From Phocoena phocoena (taxonomy: Eukaryota > Chordata > Mammalia > Artiodactyla > Phocoenidae): 64,000 nt of DNA. The notes beneath the pieces are model-generated. The model had not been told where the DNA came from and ran no database searches. It worked only from the letters and a program-made list of their open reading frames with translations. Positions within the stretch are counted from its first letter, which is position 1. Every line of letters begins with the position of its first letter. The position numbers were made by a program, and so were the translations under genes. Shown here piece after piece: positions 63,436-64,000 of the stretch. The stretch lies in assembly GCF_963924675.1 (NCBI RefSeq), contig NC_089232.1, positions 39,708,659 through 39,772,658 on the forward strand, written 5' to 3'.

Positions 63436-64000
63436 CGAATAAGTGAGATGATTTCATTTCCTTTGTTCTTTCATTCCGTCTGATTTCATGTCTTAAACAG
63501 TGTCCCCTTTAATAACAATAATTATTTGAATTACGTATAGGTTAAAATGGAGACTATAAGCCCCTGCAGTCCCAGCTGGGTTAGTGAGAGTATACCCATC
63601 TCTGCCTGAAACACAAACACTGAATCAGTTTAAAGGCACTGTGTAAAGAAGGCGGGCTGGATTCGATTGGGCTTAGCCTTGGAAAGAGCCACAACACCAA
63701 CTCATCTGTTTCCGTGTTGTGTCTGATTTCAGGCAATAGCTTTGGTCCCCCCACCCCCCATCCCCAACCAGGACCAGATAGTGGAATGTGTTATTAAAAA
63801 CCAGCTCTCAGCCTGGTTCCCAATAGACTTTCTAAAGGCCCAGTCTAGCTGCTGAGTGATGGCGGCGTTGGACCCCAAACCTGCACATACAGGCTAGTTT
63901 TGAAGACTCACTCTGGGCTGTGAGGCTGATTGCCTCTGGCTCGGCTCCGTCTGCTCTCGAGCTTACACTGAACAGGACTGGCTGAGTTAATACCCCAGCA

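Larger units (their letters stand above)
62281..64000. other. Non-coding right end of window
   Basis: A reverse MIR lies at about 62770-62890 and an L2 3' end at about 63120-63435. 'gtgatggcggcgttgg' at about 63857-63872 is a lone YY1-like match without a CpG island around it. No exon was recognised. Confidence 0.6.

Overview
This window is mammalian nuclear DNA, most likely from a cetacean (whale or dolphin). Two observations support that. First, the only certain gene is the 3' end of BCL11A, a vertebrate C2H2 zinc-finger repressor. Second, the recent short repeats are tRNA-derived CHR-type SINEs with the 'cttccctggtggcgcagtgg' head, typical of Cetacea and hippo; one copy (37359-37551) is the later type common in toothed whales. 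I saw no BovB or Bov-tA elements, which argues against a ruminant. The species call is inference.

Layout. Positions 1-4690 are the end of a BCL11A intron. The large last coding exon of the long (XL) isoform runs 4691-6711, followed by a 3.2 kb 3' UTR with a polyA signal at 9917. About 8 kb past the exon an alternative terminal exon (14466 to about 14980) supplies the C-termini of two shorter isoforms. The donor for L splits a zinc-coordinating Cys codon of finger 4 (T|GT). The S isoform joins the same exon in a different frame, so about 92 nt are read in two frames. XL keeps the C-terminal three-finger DNA-binding module, L loses it, and S loses nearly all fingers.

Positions 15-64 kb lie downstream of BCL11A and hold no convincing protein-coding gene. 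The one gene-like signal is a CpG-rich block at 32.3-32.7 kb with a CCAAT box, a GC box, a textbook YY1 site and a possible splice donor. It looks like the promoter and first exon of a non-coding transcript, possibly the counterpart of the host RNA that lies downstream of human BCL11A. The rest is interspersed repeats: many old MIR and L2 fragments, several L1 3' ends (29.2, 38.3, 42.6-44.1, 61.7 kb), hAT-Charlie elements with 8-bp target duplications (29.9, 51.1, 55.4 kb), a full-length but frameshifted mariner (45994-47278), an old MaLR-like LTR (61.1 kb), three CHR SINEs and several microsatellites.

No RNA gene, CRISPR array, operon or bacterial or phage feature was seen, and I found no clear undescribed system. 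The most interesting items are the dual-frame terminal exon, the orphan CpG promoter, a CHR SINE with an inverted internal segment, and a 19-bp palindromic homeodomain-type site in the BCL11A intron. Residue numbers for BCL11A and comparisons with human are from memory of an 835-residue protein.
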